Source of the DNA: a virus
Virus record (IMG/VR): IMGVR_UViG_3300025941_000107
Location: 1 to 21,908 of that record
Length of the DNA stretch: 21,908 nt
Direction: 5' to 3' (one strand)
Shown: positions 7,625-15,291 of the stretch, piece after piece
Layout: every line of letters begins with the position of its first letter
How positions within the stretch are numbered: the first letter of the stretch is position 1
Notes under the pieces: generated by a model
The model's input: the letters and a program-made list of their open reading frames with translations, nothing else
Told to the model about the DNA's origin: nothing
Database searches by the model: none
Program-made: the position numbers and the translations under genes

Positions 7625-9726
7625 GGAGAACCTCCGGTTGCATCCACACGACCACGAGCACCGGGTGGGATTGCAATACCCAAACCTGTCATTGCGGCAA
7701 TCAACTCACGACGAGTGTGAATGTCCTCAGGGTTGATTTCAGAACCACGACCCATCTGGTCTGCCAAGCGGTCAAGAAGCGCGACGGCACGTGCCAAGTC
7801 TTGCTGAGACTGTGCCACAGCGCGGTCAGCATCGGACATAGCACTGACACCTGGGATGGTGTTGACAAGAGCAGTTGCGATTTCATTCGCGATTGCGCTT
7901 GGACTATCAGCAGACTGCTGCTGTAGTTGTGATGCTTGTACGAGACCTACGATAGCCTCGCTGAGTTCATCATTCGTATACGAGCCACCTCTAGAAGCAC
8001 GACTGTAGACGGTAGAACCCGCACCTTCCAGAGACCATGCTTCCTTACGCATGTCCATTGACTCACGCATTGACGTAGTCCCAGCAGTCGTGAACCCAGC
8101 AGGATCTTCCAAGAAGTGAACCAAGTTCTCAATAGCCGGTTCCAGCATCTTCATGGTCGAATCCACACCCTCAAGTGTCTTCTGCACCAAGGGCATAGTC
8201 GTCATGAGGTAGCGGTGCATCATGTCTTGCATGTCTTCCACTGCTGCTGCATACGACTCACCACGTGTGATGTCCTTCACTTGAACATCCGCTGCGCGCT
8301 TGGATGCGCCCAAGAAACCCTTCATATTGTCATCGATGCTCTTGAGTACGTCAAGTTCGGTTGCAGTGCTGGACTGTAGTAGCTGGTCTACCTTCTCTTG
8401 ATCACCCTTGTCAAAGGCATCACGAATCTTCTCCAAGTAGTCCAGAGAGATTCCGGTCACCTTATCCAAGTACAAGTTGGCTTCCTGCTTCGAACCGTTG
8501 ATGCGGTCTGCATTGTCGATCATCTGCTTGATGAGACTTGCACCACCTGTGCCCGAAAGACCTAGCTCTTGCTGCTTAGTAGCTTCGTAGTAGCTCGCAC
8601 CGCCGCCAGCCTTACCAAAGCCTAGTGTGTTCAAGATGAACGCACGGCCTTCCTCACCGCCACCAGGTCCCTTGATAGCTGCGTCGAACTTGTTAGCGAT
8701 GGCTGCACCGCGAGCACCCTGCAAACCTGCAATGCCACTCTGACCAAACAAGGACAAGATTTGTGCCATTGGCAAGCCGTTGACTGCTCCACCAGAAACA
8801 CCACCCGCACCCTGCACGAAGGACTTAACACCCTCAAGGTATTCAGGCAATGTGGACGCATCTACGCCACCCTTCACAGCAGCTTGCAAGATCTTCTGGA
8901 AGTCCTTGAAGCCCTTCTCTCCGAAGCCACCGCCACCACGACGCAACTCACCGAACATGCCAGACACTTCGCCAGTGTCTAGTCCTAGGACACGCGCTGC
9001 GGTCATGCCACGTTCTGCGTCTCCACCGTTTCCGGTTGATCGGCTAAACTGTCGTACAGCCTGTAGTGTCTCTTCTGGTGAGTAACCAAGCTGTGTCATC
9101 TTGTTACGTGCAAGGTCGTTCACACCCGGTTGAGTCAAGCCTGCACCAAATGGTGCTCCCTTGTTCAATCCCGAGAGACCGCCCATGGCACGCATGTACG
9201 TGAAGTACGCCTGGTAGTCGCTTGAGACGGCCGCGAATGGCATCGTAGCGAGGGCAGCCAAACCACCACCCGCCATACCGATGCCTGCCCTCAGACCGCC
9301 TCCTAGAGCCGAGCCGGCACGTGCGCGCCAGTTTGGCTGATTGCGACCGCCATTGGAAAAGCCCATGGCACGATTGAAACCACCGCCGAAAGTATAGCGA
9401 CCCTTTGGGTCACCACCACGTCCACCGCCTCGCCCACCAGCAGCAAGCCGATTCTGTTCGCTCATGAGCTTGTTCTGACGTTCCAAGAGCTTGTTCTTGC
9501 GTTCAATCTCTCGGTTCTGCTTCTTTAGCTCATCCGTAACCTTCTTGGTGTTAGCAGGGCCGCCCACCTGATTCTGCTGCTTCTGGACCTTGAGGGCGTT
9601 TGTCATCGCCTTCTTGTTGTCCGCAGTGAGCTTGTGCGCATCACGGGCATACTTCTTCATGCCCGCTTCTGCGTCTTTACCCTGCCACTTACCAATGATA
9701 TTTACGACGTGGTTAGTTTCTGACAT
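7621..9726 (-). CDS. Tail tape measure protein
   Basis: The ATG at 9726 gives 701 aa and lies two bases after the stop of the chaperone gene. A TTG two codons upstream (9732) is in frame and has GGATGA before it, so the start is not fully settled. Residues about 30-100 are strongly charged and coiled-coil-like (KKQNREIERKNKLLERQNKL). Next comes a Gly/Arg-rich stretch (about 100-140) and a hydrophobic Gly/Ala segment (LGGGLRAGIGMAGGGLAALA). The rest is largely helical and Gly-rich. Its place directly after the overlapping chaperone pair and before the hub is the classical tape-measure position. It acts as the ruler inside the tail tube and is ejected with DNA. At the usual 1.5 A per residue the tail would be about 105 nm. 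No peptidase or lytic domain is seen in it; the lytic activity is instead in the downstream hub. Confidence 0.85.
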   Translation of the reverse strand: MSETNHVVNIIGKWQGKDAEAGMKKYARDAHKLTADNKKAMTNALKVQKQQNQVGGPANTKKVTDELKKQNREIERKNKLLERQNKLMSEQNRLAAGGRGGGRGGDPKGRYTFGGGFNRAMGFSNGGRNQPNWRARAGSALGGGLRAGIGMAGGGLAALATMPFAAVSSDYQAYFTYMRAMGGLSGLNKGAPFGAGLTQPGVNDLARNKMTQLGYSPEETLQAVRQFSRSTGNGGDAERGMTAARVLGLDTGEVSGMFGELRRGGGGFGEKGFKDFQKILQAAVKGGVDASTLPEYLEGVKSFVQGAGGVSGGAVNGLPMAQILSLFGQSGIAGLQGARGAAIANKFDAAIKGPGGGEEGRAFILNTLGFGKAGGGASYYEATKQQELGLSGTGGASLIKQMIDNADRINGSKQEANLYLDKVTGISLDYLEKIRDAFDKGDQEKVDQLLQSSTATELDVLKSIDDNMKGFLGASKRAADVQVKDITRGESYAAAVEDMQDMMHRYLMTTMPLVQKTLEGVDSTMKMLEPAIENLVHFLEDPAGFTTAGTTSMRESMDMRKEAWSLEGAGSTVYSRASRGGSYTNDELSEAIVGLVQASQLQQQSADSPSAIANEIATALVNTIPGVSAMSDADRAVAQSQQDLARAVALLDRLADQMGRGSEINPEDIHTRRELIAAMTGLGIAIPPGARGRVDATGGSP

Positions 9727-9728
9727 GA

Positions 9729-10253
9729 TCAATCGTCATCCAAATCGACACCAAACGTAGGCTTGTCGAACAGCTCTTCTAGCTGTCTTTGCTTCTCTGC
9801 TGAGAGGCCCTTGAAGCCTAGTGTCTTTGCGTCTTCGAGGTTACTGGTCTGTAGGATACGTGCCATCTTAGTGTTTGCATCCTTAATAGTCATCCCCTGA
9901 TATGGATCGCGGTCCTTCGCTCGCTGTCGCATCTTAGCCAAGCCTGCAAGAGACTCTTCCGTGAATGCTTCATTCAAGTCTGGGATTTCGCCACGAGCAA
10001 TCTGCTCTTCCCACTTGTCGACCATTTCGTCACCAGTTTCAGAGAACTGGATTTCGCCAGCTTCGTTACGGTGAGCTTCGATTGGACGCTTCTCATATGC
10101 GTCCACATAGAACTCGGTAACTAGATCAAACAGCGTTTGATCTAGGAAGAGTTCATGGTTCGAGGGAAGCTTGTACTTTTTCGACCACCACCGGGACAAT
10201 GCTTCCAGCATGGTTGGTTTGCGGAACTGGCGACGTGCTTCCTCCTTCGCCAT
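9729..10253 (-). CDS. Tail assembly chaperone, downstream frame (T-type part of a G/GT-like pair)
   Basis: The 174-aa frame overlaps the upstream chaperone by 101 bases. It is acidic and helical, with an Arg/Lys-rich start (MAKEEARRQFRKPTMLEALS) and an acidic end (DLDDD). Its position between a first chaperone frame and the tape measure, with a long overlap, is the G/GT arrangement in which the second frame is made as a C-terminal extension by ribosomal frameshifting. The frame stays open upstream of its first ATG to a TGA at 10313-10311, so it need not initiate on its own. The only start signal I see before the ATG at 10253 is a weak GGA five bases upstream. The fusion would be about 301-302 aa. 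Independent translation from 10253 remains possible. Confidence 0.7.
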   Translation of the reverse strand: MAKEEARRQFRKPTMLEALSRWWSKKYKLPSNHELFLDQTLFDLVTEFYVDAYEKRPIEAHRNEAGEIQFSETGDEMVDKWEEQIARGEIPDLNEAFTEESLAGLAKMRQRAKDRDPYQGMTIKDANTKMARILQTSNLEDAKTLGFKGLSAEKQRQLEELFDKPTFGVDLDDD

Positions 10254-10635
10254 TGATTCCAGCGAGCGCTCTGTCAGATTGCCTACTGAGAAACGTTTGC
10301 TCGAACTGCATCACCTCCTGGAACACGGTCACGATCAGACCTGTGTCCGTAACTACGTCGAGGTTCCACCATGCTGGTGCTTCCTTGATCGATAGTTCTA
10401 GGTGAGCAATCATCGCGTTGTTCTCATCGGTGTCCTTGTCGATGCCACGACCCGGGTGAGCTGCATCGTAATGCATGCCTCCGTTGAGCTGTGCCTTGCG
10501 GACACCCATTGCTGCGATGTCACGAATCGAGAGCTTCTTGATCGTGAACTTGCCGAGGTATCGCGTCTCGTCCTGATCGGACTGATAGTCGATACTAAAC
10601 ACGTGAATATTCTTCTGCTTTGCTTTTGTCGTCAT
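10153..10635 (-). CDS. Tail assembly chaperone, upstream frame (G-type)
   Basis: I chose the ATG at 10635 (160 aa) because AAGGAG lies eight bases upstream; a GTG nine bases earlier falls inside that ribosome-binding site. The product starts MTTKAKQKNIHVFSIDYQSD and contains FTIKKLSIRDIAAMGVRKAQ and SIKEAPAWWNLDVVTDTGLI. The latter resembles the 'K..P.W...' segments of tail assembly chaperones, which are small proteins that bind the tape measure before tube polymerisation. It is the first gene after a terminator and a sigma70-like promoter, so it probably opens a separate transcript running through the tape measure and baseplate. The family is inferred mainly from size, position and the overlapping second frame. 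Confidence 0.72.
   Translation of the reverse strand: MTTKAKQKNIHVFSIDYQSDQDETRYLGKFTIKKLSIRDIAAMGVRKAQLNGGMHYDAAHPGRGIDKDTDENNAMIAHLELSIKEAPAWWNLDVVTDTGLIVTVFQEVMQFEQTFLSRQSDRALAGINGEGGSTSPVPQTNHAGSIVPVVVEKVQASLEP
10174..10184 (-). promoter_or_regulatory. Candidate ribosomal slippage site (GAA-AAA-G)
   Basis: In the upstream frame the mRNA reads GTC GAA AAA GTA CAA, with an A5 run at 10181-10177. The downstream frame is at +1 (equivalently -2) relative to the upstream one, not at -1. A lysyl-tRNA on AAA can re-pair perfectly after a -2 slip within the A5 run, or with AAG after a +1 slip. It lies within the 10310-10153 window in which both frames are open. No stimulatory structure was established. 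Confidence 0.4.
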
Positions 10636-10654
10636 CCCGAACACTCCTTAAACA

Positions 10655-10683
10655 TATGTACCACTCCTGGCACAAACTGTCAA
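10655..10683 (-). promoter_or_regulatory. Probable sigma70-type promoter for the chaperone-tape measure-baseplate genes
   Basis: A perfect TTGACA (-35, 10683-10678) is followed after exactly 17 bases by TACATA (-10, 10660-10655, then TG). The chaperone ribosome-binding site begins a few bases downstream, leaving a very short leader. It sits just after the terminator of the preceding unit, where a new promoter is expected. The -10 match is only partial. Confidence 0.55.
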
Positions 10684-10695
10684 GAAAGTACGGAT

Positions 10696-10778
10696 GGGTG
10701 GATGTCACCCAACTGTCACTTGACAGGAACCAGGACACACGCCAGGATCCTCCTGACGCTGATATCATGAGTGATCAC
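10696..10778. repeat. Cluster of short inverted repeats upstream of the promoter
   Basis: Between the terminator and the -35 box are several dyads: GGGTG-N5-CACCC (10696-10710), CTGTCA-CT-TGACAG (10713-10726), CAGGA-TCC-TCCTG (10743-10755), the palindrome TGATATCA (10760-10767) and GTGATCAC (10771-10778). TGACAGTT also occurs as a direct repeat on the minus strand at 10718-10711 and 10682-10675, the second copy overlapping the -35 box. They could be operator sites for a phage regulator; no gene occupies this stretch. Confidence 0.4.
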
Positions 10779-10785
10779 AAGAAAA

Positions 10786-10818
10786 GAGAAGGGATCCAGT
10801 AGAACCAGATCCCTTCTC
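10786..10818 (-). terminator. Rho-independent terminator after the tail tube gene
   Basis: A perfect 11-bp stem, GAGAAGGGATC (10786-10796) paired with GATCCCTTCTC (10808-10818), encloses an 11-base loop. On the minus strand it is followed by TTTTCTTG. It begins 14 bases after the tube stop codon and ends the upstream unit before the chaperone promoter. Confidence 0.85.
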
Positions 10819-10832
10819 CAATCATTCCTGGA

Positions 10833-11258
10833 TCAAGCAGGATTCTCGAACTCGTCGAGAACTCTGATGGACACGAAGGTCACGTTCTCTTGAACGATAC
10901 CACGAGCCGTCACATCCCACGAGTGACCTGCACAACGTACGCCCTGGAATAGCGCGACTGTTTGACGAGTCACGATATCCTGGATTGCCGCTTCTAGGTC
11001 ACCAGAAGTGATGATCTCTTCCTGACGTGGAAGAATGCCGAGCTTCTTGAGCGAGTCACCAACGACACGGAAAACCTGTGCGTTGAGAGACGTGCGGTAA
11101 GCTACTGGCACGAACTCACGAACCTCAAGGAGCGCGAGTACGTCCACAGGCTCGTAGTCAATCATCTCTTCACCAGATACGCCTCCTGCGAAAGCGACTG
11201 GCACAGAGTTGATGAGGAACACTGCGCGTGCTCCTGAAAATGTCTTTGATGCAGCCAT
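10833..11258 (-). CDS. Major tail tube protein
   Basis: The 141-aa product starts at ATG 11258 with AGGAG six bases upstream. The sequence is beta-rich: KTFSGARAVFLINSVPVAFA, then GVSGEEMIDYEPVDVLALLE, VREFVPVAYRTSLN and a final FVSIRVLDEF strand. This pattern (an 'fsGa.a...ing..va.a' start followed by a 'yepv.vlg..ev.E..p..Y' segment) is what I know from tube proteins of contractile phages, and the size fits. The position after the sheath block and before the chaperones is the standard tube position. Hairpins flank it on both sides, so it may be made on its own short transcript or at a level set separately, as suits a protein needed in hundreds of copies. A C-terminal Trp/Cys segment (RCAGHSWDVTARG) is unremarkable. 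Confidence 0.75.
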   Translation of the reverse strand: MAASKTFSGARAVFLINSVPVAFAGGVSGEEMIDYEPVDVLALLEVREFVPVAYRTSLNAQVFRVVGDSLKKLGILPRQEEIITSGDLEAAIQDIVTRQTVALFQGVRCAGHSWDVTARGIVQENVTFVSIRVLDEFENPA

Positions 11259-11261
11259 AGG

Positions 11262-11272
11262 TTACTCCTTAG
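11262..11272 (-). promoter_or_regulatory. Ribosome-binding leader CTAAGGAGTAA (tube gene)
   Basis: CTAAGGAGTAA precedes the tube ATG by three bases. The identical 11-mer occurs before the 525-aa structural gene (12927-12937). A related TTAAGGAGTG precedes the chaperone. The core AGGAG fixes the tube start at 11258. Confidence 0.8.
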
Positions 11273-11281
11273 AGGAAAAGG

Positions 11282-11329
11282 TGGTGGGAGGGTAATCCGG
11301 AGGGGACGACGAAGACCACCCTCCCACCA
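11282..11329 (-). terminator. Terminator-like hairpin between the 525-aa gene and the tube gene
   Basis: A perfect 12-bp stem, TGGTGGGAGGGT (11282-11293) with ACCCTCCCACCA (11318-11329), encloses a 24-base loop. On the minus strand it is followed by CCTTTTCC, a short T-run. It starts 13 bases after the 525-aa stop and ends about 10 bases before the tube ribosome-binding site. With its weak T-tract it could be a partial terminator or an mRNA-stabilising structure. Confidence 0.7.
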
Positions 11330-11342
11330 TAGCCCAAGTATA

Positions 11343-12920
11343 TCAGGTAGGTAGCACGAACGCTACAACCGCCGCCTCTGCCTGAGCGATAGCCAAAGCA
11401 AGGAGCTTGTTGTTAGCAGGCTGACCGCCTGGGTGAACCCTGTCAAACACACCATCGCGAGCGCTGATGGTAATCGTCTGGCTGGAACCTGGTGCAGACA
11501 AACCGCCAGTAATAACCAACGAGGATTCGTCGTTACCACGGATGATTGCTGATACACCGTTGATGGTGAGCTTCATGTCCTTGAACTGGTCGATACGAAG
11601 ATCCGTACGGGTCGTCTTGATGCGAGTTGCCGTCGAGCCAGAACCAGTGGTCAAGGTTGCCATGGTTGGAACAGTGATGTCCGAACCAAAGCTTCCGCCC
11701 GAAAGTGTTGCTCCACCCCATGCTACGTGCGTGCTGGAAGCGGTCGTCGTGATAGCATTTCCAGCCGTACCGGACACCTTTGCGATGACCGACACGTTTG
11801 CGCTGGCAGCCACGGCACGAACGTCTGCGTTGAGAGTCGTAGCCGCTGCGTACGTGGTACCCGAACCTGCACCCAAGTTGATTGCAGCGATGAGGTTGTC
11901 ACGAGAAGCTGCTGCGTCTGCGCCACGGAGAACGTGACCATCGACGTTCGTCAACGACGTCTGGAAGGTGTAAACCTTTCCGTTGATCGTCACGGTGTCA
12001 GCATCTGCTGGCTGAGTGGTGATGGTGAGCAAACCAGTTGCTGATGCCAAACCATACTGCTGGCAGATCTTGATGAGAGCGTTCTGTACGATACGCCAGT
12101 CACCAAGTAGGTTACCTGGAGGCGCATCTGCCAAACCCTTGCCCTGACGGAGAGCTACGATGTCGGAGCTGCACAACGTTGCTACGATTTCATACGTATC
12201 GCCGTTGACAACTGCGGCAGGAAGCGTCTGCACAGTCAAGGTGGAGTCGGTGTTCGCGAGAATCACTGCTGATACTCCGCGAAGAGCAGCCGTGGTCGTG
12301 TTCGACTTGAACTTGACCATGTTGCCTACCTGCTGGTTTGGTACGTAGGTACCTGCACCATCTACTACCAAGGTAGCAGACGAACCAGTCAAAGCCGTGA
12401 GCGTGCCAGGCTGGCTGAGCGCGTTCTGGAAGAGTTCAAGAACAGTGCTCATGTCCTGTGCGCGTAGGAAGTTGAGAGGCAACGTCTGGATGGTTGCTTC
12501 TCCGCTACCCTGTGCACCACCCGAGAGGGCAGTTGGACCACTTGCTACGCCGATCGAACCTGCGCCAGCGCCGTCTGGAACGAAGGCGCGGACGAGTTTC
12601 GAAGCTGCCGAAGAAGCGTTCACCGCTGCGGCAATCAACGTTGCAGTGTTGTTGCCAGCGTTTGGGGTACCCGAGGTCTGGTCAAGCGCAATCGTGATTG
12701 CGTTACCAGATACGGAGACCGTGAGGCCAGCCGTCACCGAAGGAATCGTCACCTGTACGGTGATGTTGTTTCCTGGTGCGCCAGGGTCTTGCGCCTGGAT
12801 GATGATCGATGACGTACCCGAGCCCAACGAGAGCTGAGCAGTACGGTAGTCAATACCAGTACGTAGAAGATCACGGATCTTCTTGATGTACATTGCGTTT
12901 ACTGTAGGAAGTGCAGGCAT
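11343..12920 (-). CDS. Multi-domain virion structural protein between sheath and tube
   Basis: The 525-aa protein starts at ATG 12920, with the same CTAAGGAGTAA leader as the tube gene. It is Ala/Thr/Gly-rich, beta-rich and modular. Residues about 35-135 contain AQDPGAPGNNITVQVTIPSV through to TALSGG, a beta domain that I recognise from phage tail and decoration proteins. Residues about 175-247 form a small module ending STLTVQTLPAAVVNGDTYEI. Residues about 295-409 hold TVTINGKVYTFQTSLTNVDG to KVSGTAGNAI and LSGGSFG, another common phage beta domain. Residues about 420-488 repeat the small module (IRGNDESSLVITGGLSAPGS). The helical N-terminus (MYIKKIRDLLRTGIDY) and C-terminus (NKLLALAIAQAEAAVVAFVL) probably pack together. 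It may be a second tube-like or tail-decorating subunit; the exact role is unknown. Confidence 0.55.
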   Translation of the reverse strand: MPALPTVNAMYIKKIRDLLRTGIDYRTAQLSLGSGTSSIIIQAQDPGAPGNNITVQVTIPSVTAGLTVSVSGNAITIALDQTSGTPNAGNNTATLIAAAVNASSAASKLVRAFVPDGAGAGSIGVASGPTALSGGAQGSGEATIQTLPLNFLRAQDMSTVLELFQNALSQPGTLTALTGSSATLVVDGAGTYVPNQQVGNMVKFKSNTTTAALRGVSAVILANTDSTLTVQTLPAAVVNGDTYEIVATLCSSDIVALRQGKGLADAPPGNLLGDWRIVQNALIKICQQYGLASATGLLTITTQPADADTVTINGKVYTFQTSLTNVDGHVLRGADAAASRDNLIAAINLGAGSGTTYAAATTLNADVRAVAASANVSVIAKVSGTAGNAITTTASSTHVAWGGATLSGGSFGSDITVPTMATLTTGSGSTATRIKTTRTDLRIDQFKDMKLTINGVSAIIRGNDESSLVITGGLSAPGSSQTITISARDGVFDRVHPGGQPANNKLLALAIAQAEAAVVAFVLPT

Positions 12921-12926
12921 GATTAC

Positions 12927-12937
12927 TTACTCCTTAG
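12927..12937 (-). promoter_or_regulatory. Ribosome-binding leader CTAAGGAGTAA (525-aa gene)
   Basis: This is the same 11-mer as at 11262-11272. AGGAG lies nine bases before the ATG at 12920, which is somewhat longer spacing than for the tube gene. Confidence 0.75.
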
Positions 12938-12939
12938 AT

Positions 12940-15279
12940 TCAAGCGGACTGAGACGCCAACGAGAGGAAGAGGTCAATCAACTCGAAGTTGATTCCGGGT
13001 ACAGGGAAGATACCAACGTTGATCTGGACAACATCGCCTTCCGAGAATACCTTCAAGTTGTGGTATGCGCGGATAGTTGCGCCCGTTGCCGGGTCTGTCG
13101 AGTCAACGATGATGTTAGCAGTACGGTACGTCTCCAAGAGGGACGACACGGCATCCTTGATGGATGCGATGGTTGCAGGCGTTGCCTTGCGACCCGTGAA
13201 GCGGTTCTGTACCAATGTACGGAGACCATACACAACGAAGCGTACTACGTCGCGGATGGAACCTTCGGTGTAGGCGAGGTTATCGTCCTTCACCCAAGTC
13301 GTGAGGTCACGTACCCAACGTGTACCCTGACCGACAACAGTCTCTGCGAACATTGCTCCGTTCTGGATCAAGTCGCCGGAATCCGTCACATCGGATGGGT
13401 TCCACGATGCGTCCTGCGTGATAGCCGACACACGTAGGTACTTGTTCGTCAAAGGCTCGCCGATTTCTGGCACGCCTAGACGCATGGATGCGCCCATTAC
13501 TGCAAACTCACGAGGACCCTTCTGTACTAGGTCACCCGTAGAACCAACAATAGTTGGGGACTGTGATACGCAGGCTACGTCTGCGTCGTTGATACTGTTA
13601 CATGCGGTGATGTAAGCAGCCTTGTTTCCGCGGAAACCAATCCAACCGCCACGCTCAAGTCCAGCGGCACCGCGAGCTGCGGTTACGTGGTCTACAAGCT
13701 GTGCAGAAACTGCTGCCCAAGTTGCAGTAGACGAGTTACCCTCGTTTACCAAGTCCTGGTCAATGAGTGGAATGATTTCATCGCATACCTGTAGAAGCAT
13801 CTTGTCGAAGCCAGCCTGGAAGCTGCTGTTCGAGGAAATGCCGCGGGTACCACCAGAGAGTAGAAATGCCCATGGAAGTGGGTCACCCGTCGTGTCTGGA
13901 TAGTCTACTGTGTTGCCATCACCACCGTCAGCAGGGTCGGACGAAGAACGTGCAGCCGTAAGATACACAGCCGACGAGTTGATCCACGCTACTACTTCCT
14001 TGATATCCTGACGGAATCCGGTCGTAGCAACCGTACCAGAGAAAGAAGTCTGGATTGGTGTTGCGGTGCTGGTACCGAAGTCAAACTGTGACGCAAGTTC
14101 TACATCACCGTTGATGGCTGATGGAACCGTTGCCAAGTAGTTTGGGTTCGCGTTCACAGCGTTCTTCAACTGGTTCACGGTCATCGTAGGCGAGATCGCG
14201 ATGTTGAGGTTGTCACCCGTCACACCAGTGATGGTAGAGGTAAGTGCAGTTGCCTTACCACTTGCACCCGTGATGGTCGCAGTTGCAGCCGTTACACCGT
14301 AAATCTCTACGATGTCACCAACTACTGGCACTGCGGAAAGTGCAGTTGCCAAAGTGATCGTGCTGACCGTGTTCGTGGTGATCTTGCTGATTGCCTTGAG
14401 GTTGCCAGAAGCATCCTTCAATACGAACGTCATGTTCGCGTTCGCAAGGCTTACTAGCGACGAGGTTGTCACATTGATCAAGCTAGTCGTAGAACCTGCG
14501 GTTACCAATGTGCTGTCGTTGAGTGGGCCGCCACGGTAAACGATGTGCAAGTAGTTGCGAAGCTGACCACCCAAAGTTGGGCTGATCTGCTGCTGACCCT
14601 CGAAGTTGATGGTCATCTGGTACGACTGGTCCGTTGGGTTGTAGTCCAAGTTCGCATCAATCGTAGACGTGTGCGCACCGTAGTCACGGGACGTGAGATC
14701 AATCAAGTTCGAGTGAACTACTACAGTGTCTGCGGCTGCTGGGGCCTGTGGTAGAGCGGGCGCAAAAGTGATTTGCGACGTGGTGTTTGCTGTCACACGA
14801 CGGAGGAAGGTTGGCGATCCTGGAAGAGCTGCGATACCAATCTTCACCCAACGACCAATCAAGGCGCTAGCTACCAACGTAGCCGCTACTGTGACAGTTG
14901 TGGTTGTACCTGCGGATGCAGTCGTCGTCACAATGTCCGCTGCGGTGGATGGAAGGCTTACGCTCGATTGAGTCGATGCGTTCGTCTTGTACACGAGTAC
15001 CTGTGCGGCACCACCTGGAATGAGTGGGTCGCCAGAGGACTGGAATGCAAGCTTGATCGCGTCAACCAATGGACCACTGCGGAAGATATCCGTAGCGCGT
15101 GATGGGTCACGAAGCGAAATGAGCCCGGCAGAGCCCGGTGCACCACCGTCAGCTTCACCAATGAGACCGAGCACACCACCAGCGGTTACACCGATCTGGT
15201 TGAGCGCCTCAGCGTTCACCCTGGAAATAGCACCAGGACGAAAACGTGTGATACCGTTAAATGTTACTGAGCGTGCCAT
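12940..15279 (-). CDS. Contractile tail sheath protein
   Basis: The 779-aa product starts at ATG 15279 with AGGAG six bases upstream. The N-terminus (GITRFRPGAISRVNAEALNQ, VLGLIGEADGGAPG) and the C-terminal third match sheath proteins: GWIGFRGNKAAYITACNSIN, DADVACVSQSPTIV, EPLTNKYL, EGSIRDVVRFVVYGLRTLVQ, NRFTGRKATPATIASIKDAV, and a final VVQINVGIFPVPGINFELID strand pair that donates to the neighbouring subunit. It forms the outer contractile cylinder. It is longer than many sheaths because of inserted beta modules at about 125-188 and 262-327. These look duplicated (ITFAPALPQAPAAADTVVVH versus ITLATALSAVPVVGDIVEIY) and are probably surface-exposed. It follows the neck genes and precedes the tube, as usual. 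The presence of a sheath makes this a contractile-tailed phage. Confidence 0.92.
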   Translation of the reverse strand: MARSVTFNGITRFRPGAISRVNAEALNQIGVTAGGVLGLIGEADGGAPGSAGLISLRDPSRATDIFRSGPLVDAIKLAFQSSGDPLIPGGAAQVLVYKTNASTQSSVSLPSTAADIVTTTASAGTTTTVTVAATLVASALIGRWVKIGIAALPGSPTFLRRVTANTTSQITFAPALPQAPAAADTVVVHSNLIDLTSRDYGAHTSTIDANLDYNPTDQSYQMTINFEGQQQISPTLGGQLRNYLHIVYRGGPLNDSTLVTAGSTTSLINVTTSSLVSLANANMTFVLKDASGNLKAISKITTNTVSTITLATALSAVPVVGDIVEIYGVTAATATITGASGKATALTSTITGVTGDNLNIAISPTMTVNQLKNAVNANPNYLATVPSAINGDVELASQFDFGTSTATPIQTSFSGTVATTGFRQDIKEVVAWINSSAVYLTAARSSSDPADGGDGNTVDYPDTTGDPLPWAFLLSGGTRGISSNSSFQAGFDKMLLQVCDEIIPLIDQDLVNEGNSSTATWAAVSAQLVDHVTAARGAAGLERGGWIGFRGNKAAYITACNSINDADVACVSQSPTIVGSTGDLVQKGPREFAVMGASMRLGVPEIGEPLTNKYLRVSAITQDASWNPSDVTDSGDLIQNGAMFAETVVGQGTRWVRDLTTWVKDDNLAYTEGSIRDVVRFVVYGLRTLVQNRFTGRKATPATIASIKDAVSSLLETYRTANIIVDSTDPATGATIRAYHNLKVFSEGDVVQINVGIFPVPGINFELIDLFLSLASQSA

Positions 15280-15291
15280 GTGTGACTCCTA

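Noticed and set aside
10636-10644. GTG start for the first chaperone at 10644
   Set aside because: The GTG lies inside the AAGGAG ribosome-binding site of the ATG at 10635.
10696-10778. Inverted-repeat cluster read as an attachment site or CRISPR
   Set aside because: The dyads differ from each other, no integrase is near, and there are no regularly spaced direct repeats with spacers.
12883-13437. Plus-strand 184-codon open frame opposite the sheath C-terminus
   Set aside because: The opposite strand encodes the conserved sheath end; this frame is a composition shadow.
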